Assembly (NCBI RefSeq): GCF_002964605.1 | Contig: NZ_PQDH01000003.1 | Location: 186,001 to 250,000 of the forward strand | DNA from: Vallitalea okinawensis | GTDB lineage: Bacteria; Bacillota; Clostridia; Lachnospirales; PQDH01 | Reading direction: 5' to 3' | Length of the DNA: 64,000 nucleotides | In this document: in pieces, positions 21,133-29,266 of the stretch | Numbering within the stretch: position 1 is the first letter of the stretch | Layout of the letters: every line of letters starts with the position of its first letter | The notes under the pieces: generated by a model | Database searches by the model: none | What the model was told of the DNA's origin: nothing | The model's input: the letters and a program-made list of their open reading frames with translations, nothing else | Program-made: the position numbers and the translations under genes

Positions 21133-22200
21133 TTACATTACCTCCCCCATGATTGTTTCTAATTTCTCTAAAATACCGTCTGGAGTAGGTACCATACCGC
21201 CTGTACGTCCATAGAAATGAACTGGCTTTCTTCCTTCTACTCCTAATCTTACATCCTCAACCATCTGTCCTTTACTCATTTCTACAGTTAAAAAAGCTTT
21301 AACATGTTCTTTCTCAGCCCATTTTTGCATTTCATCATAAGGGAAAGGCCAAACCGTAATAGGACGAATCAAACCAACTTTTAAACCTTTTTCTGCTGCA
21401 GCTTCAATGACACTTTTTACAATACGAGCAGTTGTACCATATGCAGCAACGATGATATCGGCATCTTCACAATTATATGCCTCTACTCTAGTCTCATTCT
21501 TTTTAATAACTTCATATTTATCAAAGGTTCTATCAACCATTTTTTCTAATTCTTCAGGATCTATATGAAGAGAATTAATAATATTTCTTGGGCGTGAGCC
21601 ATCGCAGCCTGTAGTAGCCCAATCTTTTTCAGGTAATTCTCTTTCTGATGGCTTCTCAAAGGATACCGGCTCCATCATTTGACCAAGCATACCATCACCT
21701 AGAATCATAACAGGGTTTCTATATTGATCAGCAACATCAAAAGCTTCCATAGTAAGAGATACCATCTCTTGAAGTGTTGAAGGCGCATAAACTACTAAAT
21801 GATAATCGCCATGTCCGCCACCTCTAGTAGCTTGGAAATAATCGGACTGTGCTGGTTGGATTCCCCCTAAACCAGGACCTCCACGAACGATATTAACAAT
21901 AACACATGGTAACTCTGCACCAGCTATATAGGAAATTCCTTCTGCCTTTAGACTGATCCCCGGGCTTGATGAAGATGTCATAACTCTAGCACCAGCACCA
22001 GCAGCACCATATACCATATTGATTGCAGAAACTTCAGATTCAGCCTGAAGAAATGTTCCACCTACTTTAGGTAATTTCTTAGCCATATATGCGGGAATTT
22101 CATTTTGTGGTGTAATAGGATATCCAAAGAAAAAATTACACCCTGCCTGAATAGCTGCCTCAGCTATGGCTTCATTCCCTTTCATTAACACTTTTTCCAT
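21133..22200 (-). CDS. vorB: 2-oxoacid:ferredoxin oxidoreductase, alpha subunit (VorB type)
   Basis: A 355-residue pyrimidine-domain subunit. 'GNEAIAEAAIQAGCNFFFGYPITPQNEI' marks the N-terminus and 'TSSSSPGISLKAEG' the substrate region, both as in 3-methyl-2-oxobutanoate:ferredoxin oxidoreductase VorB of clostridia. The complex oxidises branched-chain 2-oxoacids to acyl-CoA, CO2 and reduced ferredoxin, or runs in reverse. The position near the ilv/leu operon fits a branched-chain substrate, but 2-oxoglutarate is not excluded. The ATG at 22200 is chosen for its AAGGAGGAG site, over an upstream in-frame ATG at 22236 that would overlap the ferredoxin gene. Confidence 0.87.
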   Translation of the reverse strand: MEKVLMKGNEAIAEAAIQAGCNFFFGYPITPQNEIPAYMAKKLPKVGGTFLQAESEVSAINMVYGAAGAGARVMTSSSSPGISLKAEGISYIAGAELPCVIVNIVRGGPGLGGIQPAQSDYFQATRGGGHGDYHLVVYAPSTLQEMVSLTMEAFDVADQYRNPVMILGDGMLGQMMEPVSFEKPSERELPEKDWATTGCDGSRPRNIINSLHIDPEELEKMVDRTFDKYEVIKKNETRVEAYNCEDADIIVAAYGTTARIVKSVIEAAAEKGLKVGLIRPITVWPFPYDEMQKWAEKEHVKAFLTVEMSKGQMVEDVRLGVEGRKPVHFYGRTGGMVPTPDGILEKLETIMGEVM

Positions 22201-22225
22201 ACCTACACTCCTCCTTGAATTAACT

Positions 22226-22432
22226 CTACTTTTCAACCGTAATTACTGCATCTGGGCAAATGGTAGCACAAAAAGCACAACCAATGCATTTATCCATTTC
22301 ATCAACTGTGGCAGGATGATACCCTTTTACATTGATCTTATCTTTTGCCATAAGTACTATTTTCTTAGGACAGGCTGTTGTACATAACCCACAACCTTTA
22401 CATCTGTCTACATCAAATATTACCTTCGCCAT
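22226..22432 (-). CDS. 2[4Fe-4S] ferredoxin-like delta subunit
   Basis: A 68-residue ferredoxin with two complete CxxCxxCxxxCP motifs ('CKGCGLCTTACP' and 'CIGCAFCATICP'). In this family it is the delta subunit that passes electrons from the thiamine centre to soluble ferredoxin. It precedes vorB by 25 bp and follows the P-loop ATPase gene by 24 bp. The ATG follows AAAGGGG. Confidence 0.93.
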   Translation of the reverse strand: MAKVIFDVDRCKGCGLCTTACPKKIVLMAKDKINVKGYHPATVDEMDKCIGCAFCATICPDAVITVEK

Positions 22433-22456
22433 TTTAAAACCCCTTTCGTAAAAATA

Positions 22457-23131
22457 TTACTCTTCCCATAGTGGTTTCATATACCTTTTAATTGGAAAAG
22501 CTGAATCTCTTAACCTTTCTGGTAGTTCTTTTATGAATTTTTGCTCTAAACAAGTATAAGTAACAGGCAAATTTAAGATCGTGGCAATCTCTTCAACTTT
22601 TTCTTGGCCTGTTAAGATATTTTGAATCGTTGTTTCATAGGATAGGTTCGTGTTATTAACCACATCTGTCAATGTAAGTCTTGATTGTGCTTCAATTTTC
22701 TTTGCTAAACCTACTACTTCTGAAATATCACTTGCAAATGGTCGGCAAGTATTGATAACGAAATACATGTGATAGTCCTTGTCTTTAAAATTAGGATAAT
22801 ACTGTCCTAATGCCCTTGCACCATCTTCATCTCCACCAACATCAAAGATCACATGTGTATCTTCTCTTTCAAATGCACTGTAAACAGATGCTGGTAATGA
22901 AGGTACATCCACATTGGTTGTAGCAAAATTTGGGCAGATCATTTCTACCCCTTGTTCTTCAAGCATTTTTTTAACTTCTGTCGAACGAAAAAAAGGATTG
23001 ACAATATCTAAGTCCACTAGAACTGTTTTTTTCCCTTTTTTGGCTAATTGCAAACTATAATTAATGGCAAATTCGGTTTTTCCACTGCCAAAGTGCCCTG
23101 TAACAATTGATATATCTAAGTTTCTAGGCAT
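22457..23131 (-). CDS. MinD/ParA-like P-loop ATPase heading the oxidoreductase operon
   Basis: A 224-residue CobQ/CobB/MinD-type nucleotide-binding protein with Walker A GHFGSGKT at residues 12-19. Further motifs are 'VDLDIVNPFF' (switch region) and 'VIFDVGGDEDGARALG'. It lacks cysteines of NifH type. In several clostridia a gene like this precedes 2-oxoacid oxidoreductase genes, so a role in assembly or cofactor insertion is plausible but unproven. The ATG at 23131 has a weak GGGG site; an in-frame TTG at 23146 is the alternative. Confidence 0.75.
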   Translation of the reverse strand: MPRNLDISIVTGHFGSGKTEFAINYSLQLAKKGKKTVLVDLDIVNPFFRSTEVKKMLEEQGVEMICPNFATTNVDVPSLPASVYSAFEREDTHVIFDVGGDEDGARALGQYYPNFKDKDYHMYFVINTCRPFASDISEVVGLAKKIEAQSRLTLTDVVNNTNLSYETTIQNILTGQEKVEEIATILNLPVTYTCLEQKFIKELPERLRDSAFPIKRYMKPLWEE

Positions 23132-23191
23132 TTTATCATACCCCAATCTAAGTAAGAATTTATTATAATCATTTCCAAAATCCTTAATTCA

Positions 23192-23220
23192 ATAATATCA
23201 TAAACGATTTATTATTCCAA
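23192..23220 (-). promoter_or_regulatory. Candidate promoter of the ATPase-VOR operon
   Basis: TTGGAA (23215-23220), a 17-bp spacer and TATTAT (23192-23197) read leftward about 60 bp before the ATPase gene. Confidence 0.5.
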
Positions 23221-23470
23221 GATAACGCCAAAAACAATATAAATTTTTCTCCCATTCTTTTTCAACAATATAAATTTTTCGTTTAAGGAATGAAAAACAA
23301 GCCTTTTATCTTTCATTATACAGTTATAACAACAGGAAAACTTTCATAAACATATATTCGTTAAATACTTAACCATATATACGCTATAAAGTACTATCCC
23401 TTTATATATTTTAACCAATATATACTTTGATTGTCAAACTAAATGTTGAAATTCGGAAAAATGCCATCTA
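23221..23470. other. AT-rich intergenic stretch with a 16-bp direct repeat
   Basis: About 250 bases without an ORF. ACAATATAAATTTTTC occurs twice (23234-23249 and 23265-23280), 31 bp apart. A looser pair of 'TTAACCA-ATATATAC'-like stretches lies at about 23370-23390 and 23411-23430. Function unknown. Confidence 0.5.
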
Positions 23471-23507
23471 AAAAAAGCCACCGATCAACATTCAGTGGTT
23501 TTTTTAG
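23471..23507. terminator. Bidirectional intrinsic terminator
   Basis: A 7-bp stem (23478-23484 with 23492-23498) is flanked by A6 on the left and T7 on the right. It therefore can terminate both ways; leftward it ends the small-protein gene. Confidence 0.8.
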
Positions 23508-23522
23508 TAGTATTGCTACATT

Positions 23523-23654
23523 TTAGTCTTTGTGCTTGCTCTTCTTTTTCTGAATTCCGCTTCTTTTTCTACTCTTTTGTGAGCCTTGTTGTGGTATTTC
23601 ACCAGTCCCTATGTTACCTGGCTGACTAGCTTTTTCAATTTTTTGATGGGACAT
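23523..23654 (-). CDS. Small basic protein (43 aa), unknown
   Basis: This short gene encodes a 43-residue protein beginning MSHQKIEKAS. It has a Gly/Gln/Pro-rich middle and a C-terminal half dominated by Lys, Arg and Ser (ending KKKSKHKD). An AAAGGAGTG site lies at good spacing before the ATG, and a strong terminator follows 16 bp after the stop. Both make a real gene likely. The length and lysine-rich tail bring to mind minor small spore proteins or nucleic-acid-binding peptides, but I cannot place it in a family. Confidence 0.65.
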   Translation of the reverse strand: MSHQKIEKASQPGNIGTGEIPQQGSQKSRKRSGIQKKKSKHKD

Positions 23655-23784
23655 ATACGACACTCCTTTTTATGAACTAAAAGACATTACAGTATTTCAT
23701 TTACTTACGCGTACTTTAGTATATCCCATAGTACCAAAATTATGTCGAATACTAATCACATTAACTTATTTCATGAATTAAGCC

Positions 23785-25836
23785 CTATTCTACTGTCTTC
23801 CCTATAGTTTTTTCTAAACCAACTAAATCATGTACTGGTTCTTGACAAGCATCCTTTGTACACACATAAGCTGTTGTTTGTCCCTCTTTTTCTTCATAAT
23901 GATCAAGATAAGGAATCTTCTTGCGAATTTCTTCATTCTCATTCAATATGAGTAATGTAAATGGTGTAAACTGTTCATTCATGTATCCAATCATAGACTG
24001 ACATGTCTCATCACATTTGTAACCCGAAATAATGACTCTATTAAATAACTGTTCACTGTACATTTTTGATAATAATAAAAAACCATGTGCATAAGGCACC
24101 TTATTAATATCCGAGCTAAAGGCTTCGATTATCCCCATTGCCTTTTCTTCATATTCTTTCTTATCTAATAATCGACTTAATCGAATGAGTACATAGCATG
24201 CAACAGAATTACCTGAAGGCATAGCACCGTCATAAACTTCTTTAGGGCGAACAATCATGGTTTCACTTTTTTCACCATACATAAATAAGCCGCCTTGCTC
24301 ATAATCCCAGAAATTGTCCAGCATTTTATCTGCATAGTCAACTGCGAGATTTAAGAAATTAATATTAAATGTAGCCTCATAAAGCTCTAATAATCCCCAT
24401 ACAAGATTCGTGTATCCGGTTAAAAATCCATGATGTTTTGCTTCTCCTTCTCGATAACGGGTATATAAATCTCCTTCTTCAGTTTTAAGTTTCTTTTCTA
24501 CAAACCAAAAAGCACGCTCAGCTGATTTGATCAGGTCATTATCCTTCAATACTCTACCTGCTTTAGCCATTGCAGCAATCATAAGACCGTTCCATGAGGT
24601 AAGGATTTTATCATCCTTATGAGGTTTTACTCGGCGTTCACGGTGCATGAGTAGACGCTTATTCATTTCTTGTAATCGACTATTCAAACCTTTATCTTCA
24701 GCAAGTTCTCCCATCTCTATCCCTAATAGATTTGGGATATTCCTACTTTCGAAGTTACCTTCATCCGTTATATTATAATAATTGATATATATTCGACTAT
24801 CTTCAGGACCTAATATGTCTTCAATCTCTTTTTTATCCCATAAATAATAGGTTCCTTCTGCACCTTCACTATCTGCATCTTCAGCAGAGTGATAACCGCC
24901 CTCTTCATCTGTCATATCTCGGATAATATATGTGGCAGTCCTCTCCACAAGCTCTCTATATAAATCTTTCTTTGTAATTAAATAAGCTTCTGAATAAGTC
25001 ATCATCAATAACGCATTATCGTAAAGCATCTTCTCAAAATGCGGCACCAACCACTGTCTATCTGTGGAATAGCGTGCAAATCCAAAGCCCACATGATCAA
25101 ACAGACCACCTTTATACATACCTTCTAGTGTTTTTTCTACCATTTCTAAGGCATTTTCTTCTCCCGTCAGTTCATAGTACCTCAACAAATACATGAGTTG
25201 ATGAGGTGATGGGAATTTCGGTGCATCACCAAACCCACCATACACTCGATCAAAATTATTTTCAAAATACCGATATGCATCATCGTAAAGTTCTTGCTTT
25301 AATTCTTCTTTACGATGAACCTCCATCCTTTGCAATATATCAATACTCTTGTCGCTTGCTGCTATAACTTTTTCTTTATTACTTTTCCATTGATCAGCTA
25401 TGGCTTCTAACAGTTCCATGAACCCCATAACACCATATCTTTTCTCTTTAGGGAAGTAGGTCCCTGCATAGACAGGTTTTTTATCAGGAGTAAGAAAAAC
25501 TGTAAGAGGCCATCCGCCATGCCCAGTGACGACTTGACAGTAATTCATGTAGATAGAGTCAATATCAGGTCTCTCTTCTCGGTCAACCTTTATCGAAATA
25601 TAATGGGCATTGAGATATTCAGCTACTTCATCATCTTCAAATGATTCTTCTTCCATAACGTGACACCAATGACATGTGCTATAACCAATACTTAGGAAAA
25701 CTAACTTATCTTCTTCTTTTGCTTTTGTAAAGGCTTCATCTGACCAGGAATACCAGTCTACAGGGTTATAAGCATGTTGTAGAAGATATGGACTTTTTTC
25801 ATTAATCAGTCTATTAGATTTTTTATCGGCTTTCAT
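23785..25836 (-). CDS. YyaL/DUF255 thioredoxin-like and six-hairpin glycosidase-fold protein
   Basis: A 683-residue protein of the YyaL/SPATA20 family. The N-terminal DUF255 thioredoxin-like domain (about residues 5-165) opens with '[17 protein letters not shown]' and contains the redox motif CHWC at residues 55-58. The rest is an alpha/alpha-barrel like that of N-acylglucosamine epimerases. Function is not established. A decayed copy of its 5' end lies at 27183-27316, on the far side of the patatin gene. The start is ATG behind GGAGATG. Confidence 0.9.
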   Translation of the reverse strand: MKADKKSNRLINEKSPYLLQHAYNPVDWYSWSDEAFTKAKEEDKLVFLSIGYSTCHWCHVMEEESFEDDEVAEYLNAHYISIKVDREERPDIDSIYMNYCQVVTGHGGWPLTVFLTPDKKPVYAGTYFPKEKRYGVMGFMELLEAIADQWKSNKEKVIAASDKSIDILQRMEVHRKEELKQELYDDAYRYFENNFDRVYGGFGDAPKFPSPHQLMYLLRYYELTGEENALEMVEKTLEGMYKGGLFDHVGFGFARYSTDRQWLVPHFEKMLYDNALLMMTYSEAYLITKKDLYRELVERTATYIIRDMTDEEGGYHSAEDADSEGAEGTYYLWDKKEIEDILGPEDSRIYINYYNITDEGNFESRNIPNLLGIEMGELAEDKGLNSRLQEMNKRLLMHRERRVKPHKDDKILTSWNGLMIAAMAKAGRVLKDNDLIKSAERAFWFVEKKLKTEEGDLYTRYREGEAKHHGFLTGYTNLVWGLLELYEATFNINFLNLAVDYADKMLDNFWDYEQGGLFMYGEKSETMIVRPKEVYDGAMPSGNSVACYVLIRLSRLLDKKEYEEKAMGIIEAFSSDINKVPYAHGFLLLSKMYSEQLFNRVIISGYKCDETCQSMIGYMNEQFTPFTLLILNENEEIRKKIPYLDHYEEKEGQTTAYVCTKDACQEPVHDLVGLEKTIGKTVE

Positions 25837-25879
25837 GCTATCATCTCCATATTTTTTTCATAGTCAATAATATATTACC

Positions 25880-25916
25880 CAAAAAAATAATGAGGTATTA
25901 TAAATAGTATACCTCA
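25880..25916. terminator. Hairpin with minus-strand T7 tail, twin of the one at 29197
   Basis: TGAGGTAT and ATACCTCA form an 8-bp stem, preceded on the plus strand by AAAAAAATAA. On the minus strand this is a terminator, although no minus-strand gene ends here. The same stem and A-run recur at 29197-29232 behind a DUF4489 gene. Confidence 0.55.
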
Positions 25917-26018
25917 ATAACGATTATGTGAGTTAAACTAAGAGAAATTTTTGTTTTTGGAGCATGAGCTTTCCTATTTTCGCATAATTATATAAAAAGT
26001 TTATTTAGGAGTGTTTTT

Positions 26019-26936
26019 ATGGATAAGTACAGGATTATGACCTTTGACGGCGGAGGCATTAGGGGTGTGCTGACAGCAACTCTTCTAAAAAGATTAAAAG
26101 ATGAACCTGAACTTTCTGAGTTTATAAATATGACTAAGCTTTTTGCCGGCACCTCTACTGGATCTATCATTGCCTTAGGCCTAGCTTATGGTCTTTCACC
26201 AGAAGATCTTGTAGATTTTTATGTCCTTTATGGTAAATACATTTTTACCCCTCGTTATCATAATTATTATAGGCCTAAGTATGATAATAAACACCTCAAA
26301 GAAGTACTCAGTATGGTATTTCCTAAAAATTTACGCCTATCAGATTTATCTCACAAAGTGCTGGTACCTTCATTTAGGGTTACAGGTTCTTATTCGAAAC
26401 CTCATTGGGGTCCTGTCTTTTATAACAATTTACCCGGTTCTACAAATATGGAAGCTCTAGTGATAGATGTAGCCCTTGCTAGTAATGCGGCACCCACCTT
26501 TTTCCCTTCTTACAAACACCATATTGATGGGGCAACTATAGCAAACAATCCTAGTACAGCAGCTATAGCTGCTGCAAGAGGTGAACAGAGAAATATAGGA
26601 GCCCTTGATGACATGTATCTTTTATCAATCGGTACCGGAATATACCCTCAGCAAATTACCGCTGATACAACTAAATGGGGAGCTAGTCAGTGGGCTTTTT
26701 ATCCCAAACCACCCTACCCTCTATTACAACTCTTGTTCAATAACGACATACCTGTTAACGAATTTTATAGTTCCCAGCTTTTAAGAGAGCAGTATTGTCG
26801 CTTAGATTTAGAAATTCCAAAAAAAATTGGACCGATACCCCTGGATGCGTACTCTAAAACACCTACCTTGATATCTCTAGCTAATGATTTAGACTTGGAA
26901 ATGACAATTAAGTGGATTAAGAATAATTGGTTTTAA
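26019..26936 (+). CDS. Patatin-like phospholipase
   Basis: A 305-residue lipid acyl hydrolase. The oxyanion-hole motif DGGGIRG is at residues 10-16, the nucleophile Ser46 in GTSTG (44-48), and the dyad Asp170 in DGA. All three are intact, so an active enzyme is likely. There is no signal peptide, so it should act in the cytosol or at the inner membrane face. It is the only plus-strand gene between the DUF255 and DUF4489 genes, and it is bracketed by a DUF255 gene and a degraded copy of that gene's 5' end. The start follows TTAGGAGTG. Confidence 0.9.
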   Translation: MDKYRIMTFDGGGIRGVLTATLLKRLKDEPELSEFINMTKLFAGTSTGSIIALGLAYGLSPEDLVDFYVLYGKYIFTPRYHNYYRPKYDNKHLKEVLSMVFPKNLRLSDLSHKVLVPSFRVTGSYSKPHWGPVFYNNLPGSTNMEALVIDVALASNAAPTFFPSYKHHIDGATIANNPSTAAIAAARGEQRNIGALDDMYLLSIGTGIYPQQITADTTKWGASQWAFYPKPPYPLLQLLFNNDIPVNEFYSSQLLREQYCRLDLEIPKKIGPIPLDAYSKTPTLISLANDLDLEMTIKWIKNNWF

Positions 26937-27182
26937 TGTTAAGAAGATCAGAGTATGGTTACATTTTTTCATATTATCTTCTTATTTATTCTGTGAGACA
27001 AGAAATAAATATACATATGACATGTTTCAAGAAAAATAGTACTAAATAAATAGTTTCTCCATGTATCTTTAACAGTGGATTAGATAGTATGCATATAAAT
27101 AGAAAAGGGATAACGTAATAGCTTGTACGTACTAAAAGAGTCATTATTGGCTCTTACTTTATTATCCGATACTTTAGTATAA
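26937..27182. other. Intergenic region after the patatin gene
   Basis: No gene seen. An 8-bp inverted repeat (26941-26948 with 26976-26983) and a better hairpin at 27136-27155 followed by ACTTTATT could end patatin transcription; both are modest. Confidence 0.4.
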
Positions 27183-27316
27183 TGACCTAATGACATGTGC
27201 TATAACCACTACTTAAGAAAACTTGCTTATCTTCAGCTTTTGTTTTTTAAAGGCTTCATCTGACCAGGAATACCAGTCTACTGGGTTATAAGTATGTTGT
27301 AGAAGGGACTTTTTTT
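27183..27316 (-). pseudogene. Remnant copy of the DUF255 gene 5' region
   Basis: These ~134 bases align to 25661-25799, which encode the N-terminal '[17 protein letters not shown]...STCHW' part of the intact DUF255 protein. Long stretches are identical, for example a run of about 30 bases around 27250-27280. Small deletions and a frameshift with stops destroy the reading frame. It ends 16 bp before the stop of the first DUF4489 gene and looks like the scar of a local duplication or rearrangement. Confidence 0.88.
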
Positions 27317-27332
27317 AACAAAGATGTTTCTT

Positions 27333-27848
27333 CTATTTTTCCTGAACTAATGCAGCCATTCTCCCGTTGCTGGTAGTCGCTTTAACTTCATTAGCTCCAG
27401 ATGGAGATGTAGCTTCAACTTGTATTGGGTTTACTAAAACAAAATATTCAATGCATCTAGAACAGCAGGTAAGACATTCACAGAAGTCAAACCCAAAGGA
27501 AGTCGTTTCAGAACGAGTCCCTCCCACACTCAACGTAGTAAGCTTTTGAAACAACCAAACACCCAACGATAATGGCTCTCTACCGTCACATGAACTAAAT
27601 AACTCATATCTTAATCTGACAATCCCACTGACTCCCATTTCTGATGCTATTTCAAACTTAACCGCACTTGAAAATTCAATATTCACTATAGGATGGCATA
27701 GCTTGCTAGCATCTATAGTTACGTTAGCTATCTGAAATGGCTGATTATTAGATAATGGAGTAAATGTCCTACTTCCATTTCCTTCACCACATTCAAGTAG
27801 AGTTTTTTTCTCTCTAATTGAATAATCTATAACGTCACAGTGTTCCAA
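27333..27848 (-). CDS. DUF4489-type protein (single domain)
   Basis: A 171-residue protein with one copy of a domain I recall as DUF4489. It starts with 'LLECGEGNGSRTF', followed by 'PFQIANVTIDASKL', 'VNIEFSSAVKFE', 'IRLRYELFSSC', 'PLSLGVWLFQK', the Cys-rich 'CECLTCCSRC' and the tail 'NGRMAALVQE'. There is no signal peptide or membrane segment; beta-strands dominate. The start is probably TTG behind AAAGGAGG. It is the last of four related minus-strand genes. Function unknown; a structural role in the spore or cell surface is only a guess. Confidence 0.78.
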   Translation of the reverse strand: MEHCDVIDYSIREKKTLLECGEGNGSRTFTPLSNNQPFQIANVTIDASKLCHPIVNIEFSSAVKFEIASEMGVSGIVRLRYELFSSCDGREPLSLGVWLFQKLTTLSVGGTRSETTSFGFDFCECLTCCSRCIEYFVLVNPIQVEATSPSGANEVKATTSNGRMAALVQEK

Positions 27849-27921
27849 CTATAAAACCTCCTTTATTTTTTCAAGACTTATTTACCTTTCTTATGTTAAT
27901 ACGAACTTTACTAGACATGGA

Positions 27922-28416
27922 TTAATCACTAGAAGATTGTGCTATTGCAGTTATTCTAGCATTATCAATTGTTACTGGTATACCTGAGAATAGAAGCGGT
28001 CTCACAACGACAAAATACTGGCAGCAACCAGGATATTTTACACAATCACAAAAGTTAAAGTTAAATGCTATTTTCTCAACAGAAGTATCAGTTGATCCAC
28101 CAGTATCTCTTCTCTCAAATACCCAATTCCCAAGTAGCACAGGTGCTTCATTATCGCATACCCTGAATAATTCAAAACGAAATTGGTTTTCAATACCAGA
28201 ACCACCTGAGAAAAAAGAAATTATACTAGAAAAATCAATTAGAACTTTAGGTTTTATTAAATGAGATAGGTCAATTGTAACATGGGCTATTTGTGCCTGC
28301 GGGTCATTCTGAAGCAAAAACTCTATACCACTGCCCTGCCCACATGCTAATATGATACCTTTTGATTTATTTGTACTACAGGTTTCATAGTCTTCATGTC
28401 TGTCCTTATTTATCAT
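27922..28416 (-). CDS. DUF4489-type protein (single domain)
   Basis: A 164-residue paralogue of its neighbours with the same strand order. It opens with 'ILACGQGSGIEFL', continues with 'AQIAHVTIDLSHL' and 'VLIDFSSIISF', and carries the Cys motif 'CDCVKYPGCCQYF' before a 'VVRPL' strand. The ATG lies behind AAAAGGAGG. The short upstream sequence (AAAGGTAA...AAGGAGG) is similar to that of the gene downstream, so the whole unit was probably duplicated. Function unknown. Confidence 0.78.
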   Translation of the reverse strand: MINKDRHEDYETCSTNKSKGIILACGQGSGIEFLLQNDPQAQIAHVTIDLSHLIKPKVLIDFSSIISFFSGGSGIENQFRFELFRVCDNEAPVLLGNWVFERRDTGGSTDTSVEKIAFNFNFCDCVKYPGCCQYFVVVRPLLFSGIPVTIDNARITAIAQSSSD

Positions 28417-28484
28417 GCATTAAAGCCTCCTTTTTATCATTGATTGACTTACCTTTGCAAAGATTATGCCTAATCATTATTTAA

Positions 28485-29009
28485 CTAATTTCTTGAAGAT
28501 TGAGCTAAGGCTGTTATTTGACCATTAAAGACAATTGCACTGGCACCGGATATTTCAATGGGAGTAACAGTTATAAAATAGTCACAACATCTCTGAGAAG
28601 TCATGCAATCACAAGTTATAAAACCAAAAGTATCCTCTGTACTTGCATTGACTGCTAGGTCGCCATTAATCTTTTCATACACCTGTAAGTTACATGATAT
28701 AGGGCTGCCTTCTCCGCATCCCTTAAACAGTTCATACTTCAAACGAATTGTTGCGTCAGGTTCTCCTTCAAATCTTACTGAACTTGAAAATTTTATCAGT
28801 ACATTTGGTTTCTTTAAAGAGGTAGTATCAATTGTTACACGGGCTATTTGAAAAGGAGTGTCATCAGATGAAGCAAAGATTCTCCTTCCAGTCCCCCTGC
28901 CACACTCCAGTAGTATGCTTTTTGCTGTTTGGTGCTGTGGTTTACATTCAGAGAATTCTCTATCTGTTTTACAGCATTCATTGTCATTATTACCATTAAA
29001 ATATGTCAC
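28485..29009 (-). CDS. DUF4489-type protein (single domain)
   Basis: A 174-residue paralogue. It has an Asn/Cys-rich N-terminal tail (residues 1-28), then 'ILLECGRGTGRRIF', 'PFQIARVTIDTTSL', 'VLIKFSSSVRFE', 'IRLKYELFKGC' and the Cys motif 'CDCMTSQRCCDYF'. It starts with GTG behind GGGAGG. A TATAAT-like -10 lies at 29065-29070, so it may head a three-gene unit with the two downstream paralogues. Function unknown. Confidence 0.78.
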   Translation of the reverse strand: MTYFNGNNDNECCKTDREFSECKPQHQTAKSILLECGRGTGRRIFASSDDTPFQIARVTIDTTSLKKPNVLIKFSSSVRFEGEPDATIRLKYELFKGCGEGSPISCNLQVYEKINGDLAVNASTEDTFGFITCDCMTSQRCCDYFITVTPIEISGASAIVFNGQITALAQSSRN

Positions 29010-29196
29010 TTTTATTCCTCCCTTTTAAGTTTTCGTTCTATATGACTCATGTATATTCTAAAAAATTATACCTAATAATTTCAGCACTTTGACAACATGG
29101 ACAATCCATTTACACTATATTATATGTCCTATATTGAATCAGTGATAACTTTAAGGAAGTCATTTATGCAAAAAAAATATGCCAAGTATATAATGC

Positions 29197-29232
29197 AAAA
29201 AAATAATGAGGTGTTAATGACTATATACCTCA
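29197..29232 (-). terminator. Intrinsic terminator of the three-domain DUF4489 gene
   Basis: On the minus strand TGAGGT and ACCTCA pair (29227-29232 with 29207-29212) and are followed by TTATTTTTTT, 35 bp after the stop. A near copy lies at 25880-25916. Confidence 0.7.
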
Positions 29233-29266
29233 TTGTTTGACTATTGACTTTCTATTTAATACACCA

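Noticed and set aside
27183-27316. Insertion sequence or att site as cause of the DUF255 duplication
   Set aside because: No transposase, terminal inverted repeats or target-site duplication can be seen around the patatin gene.
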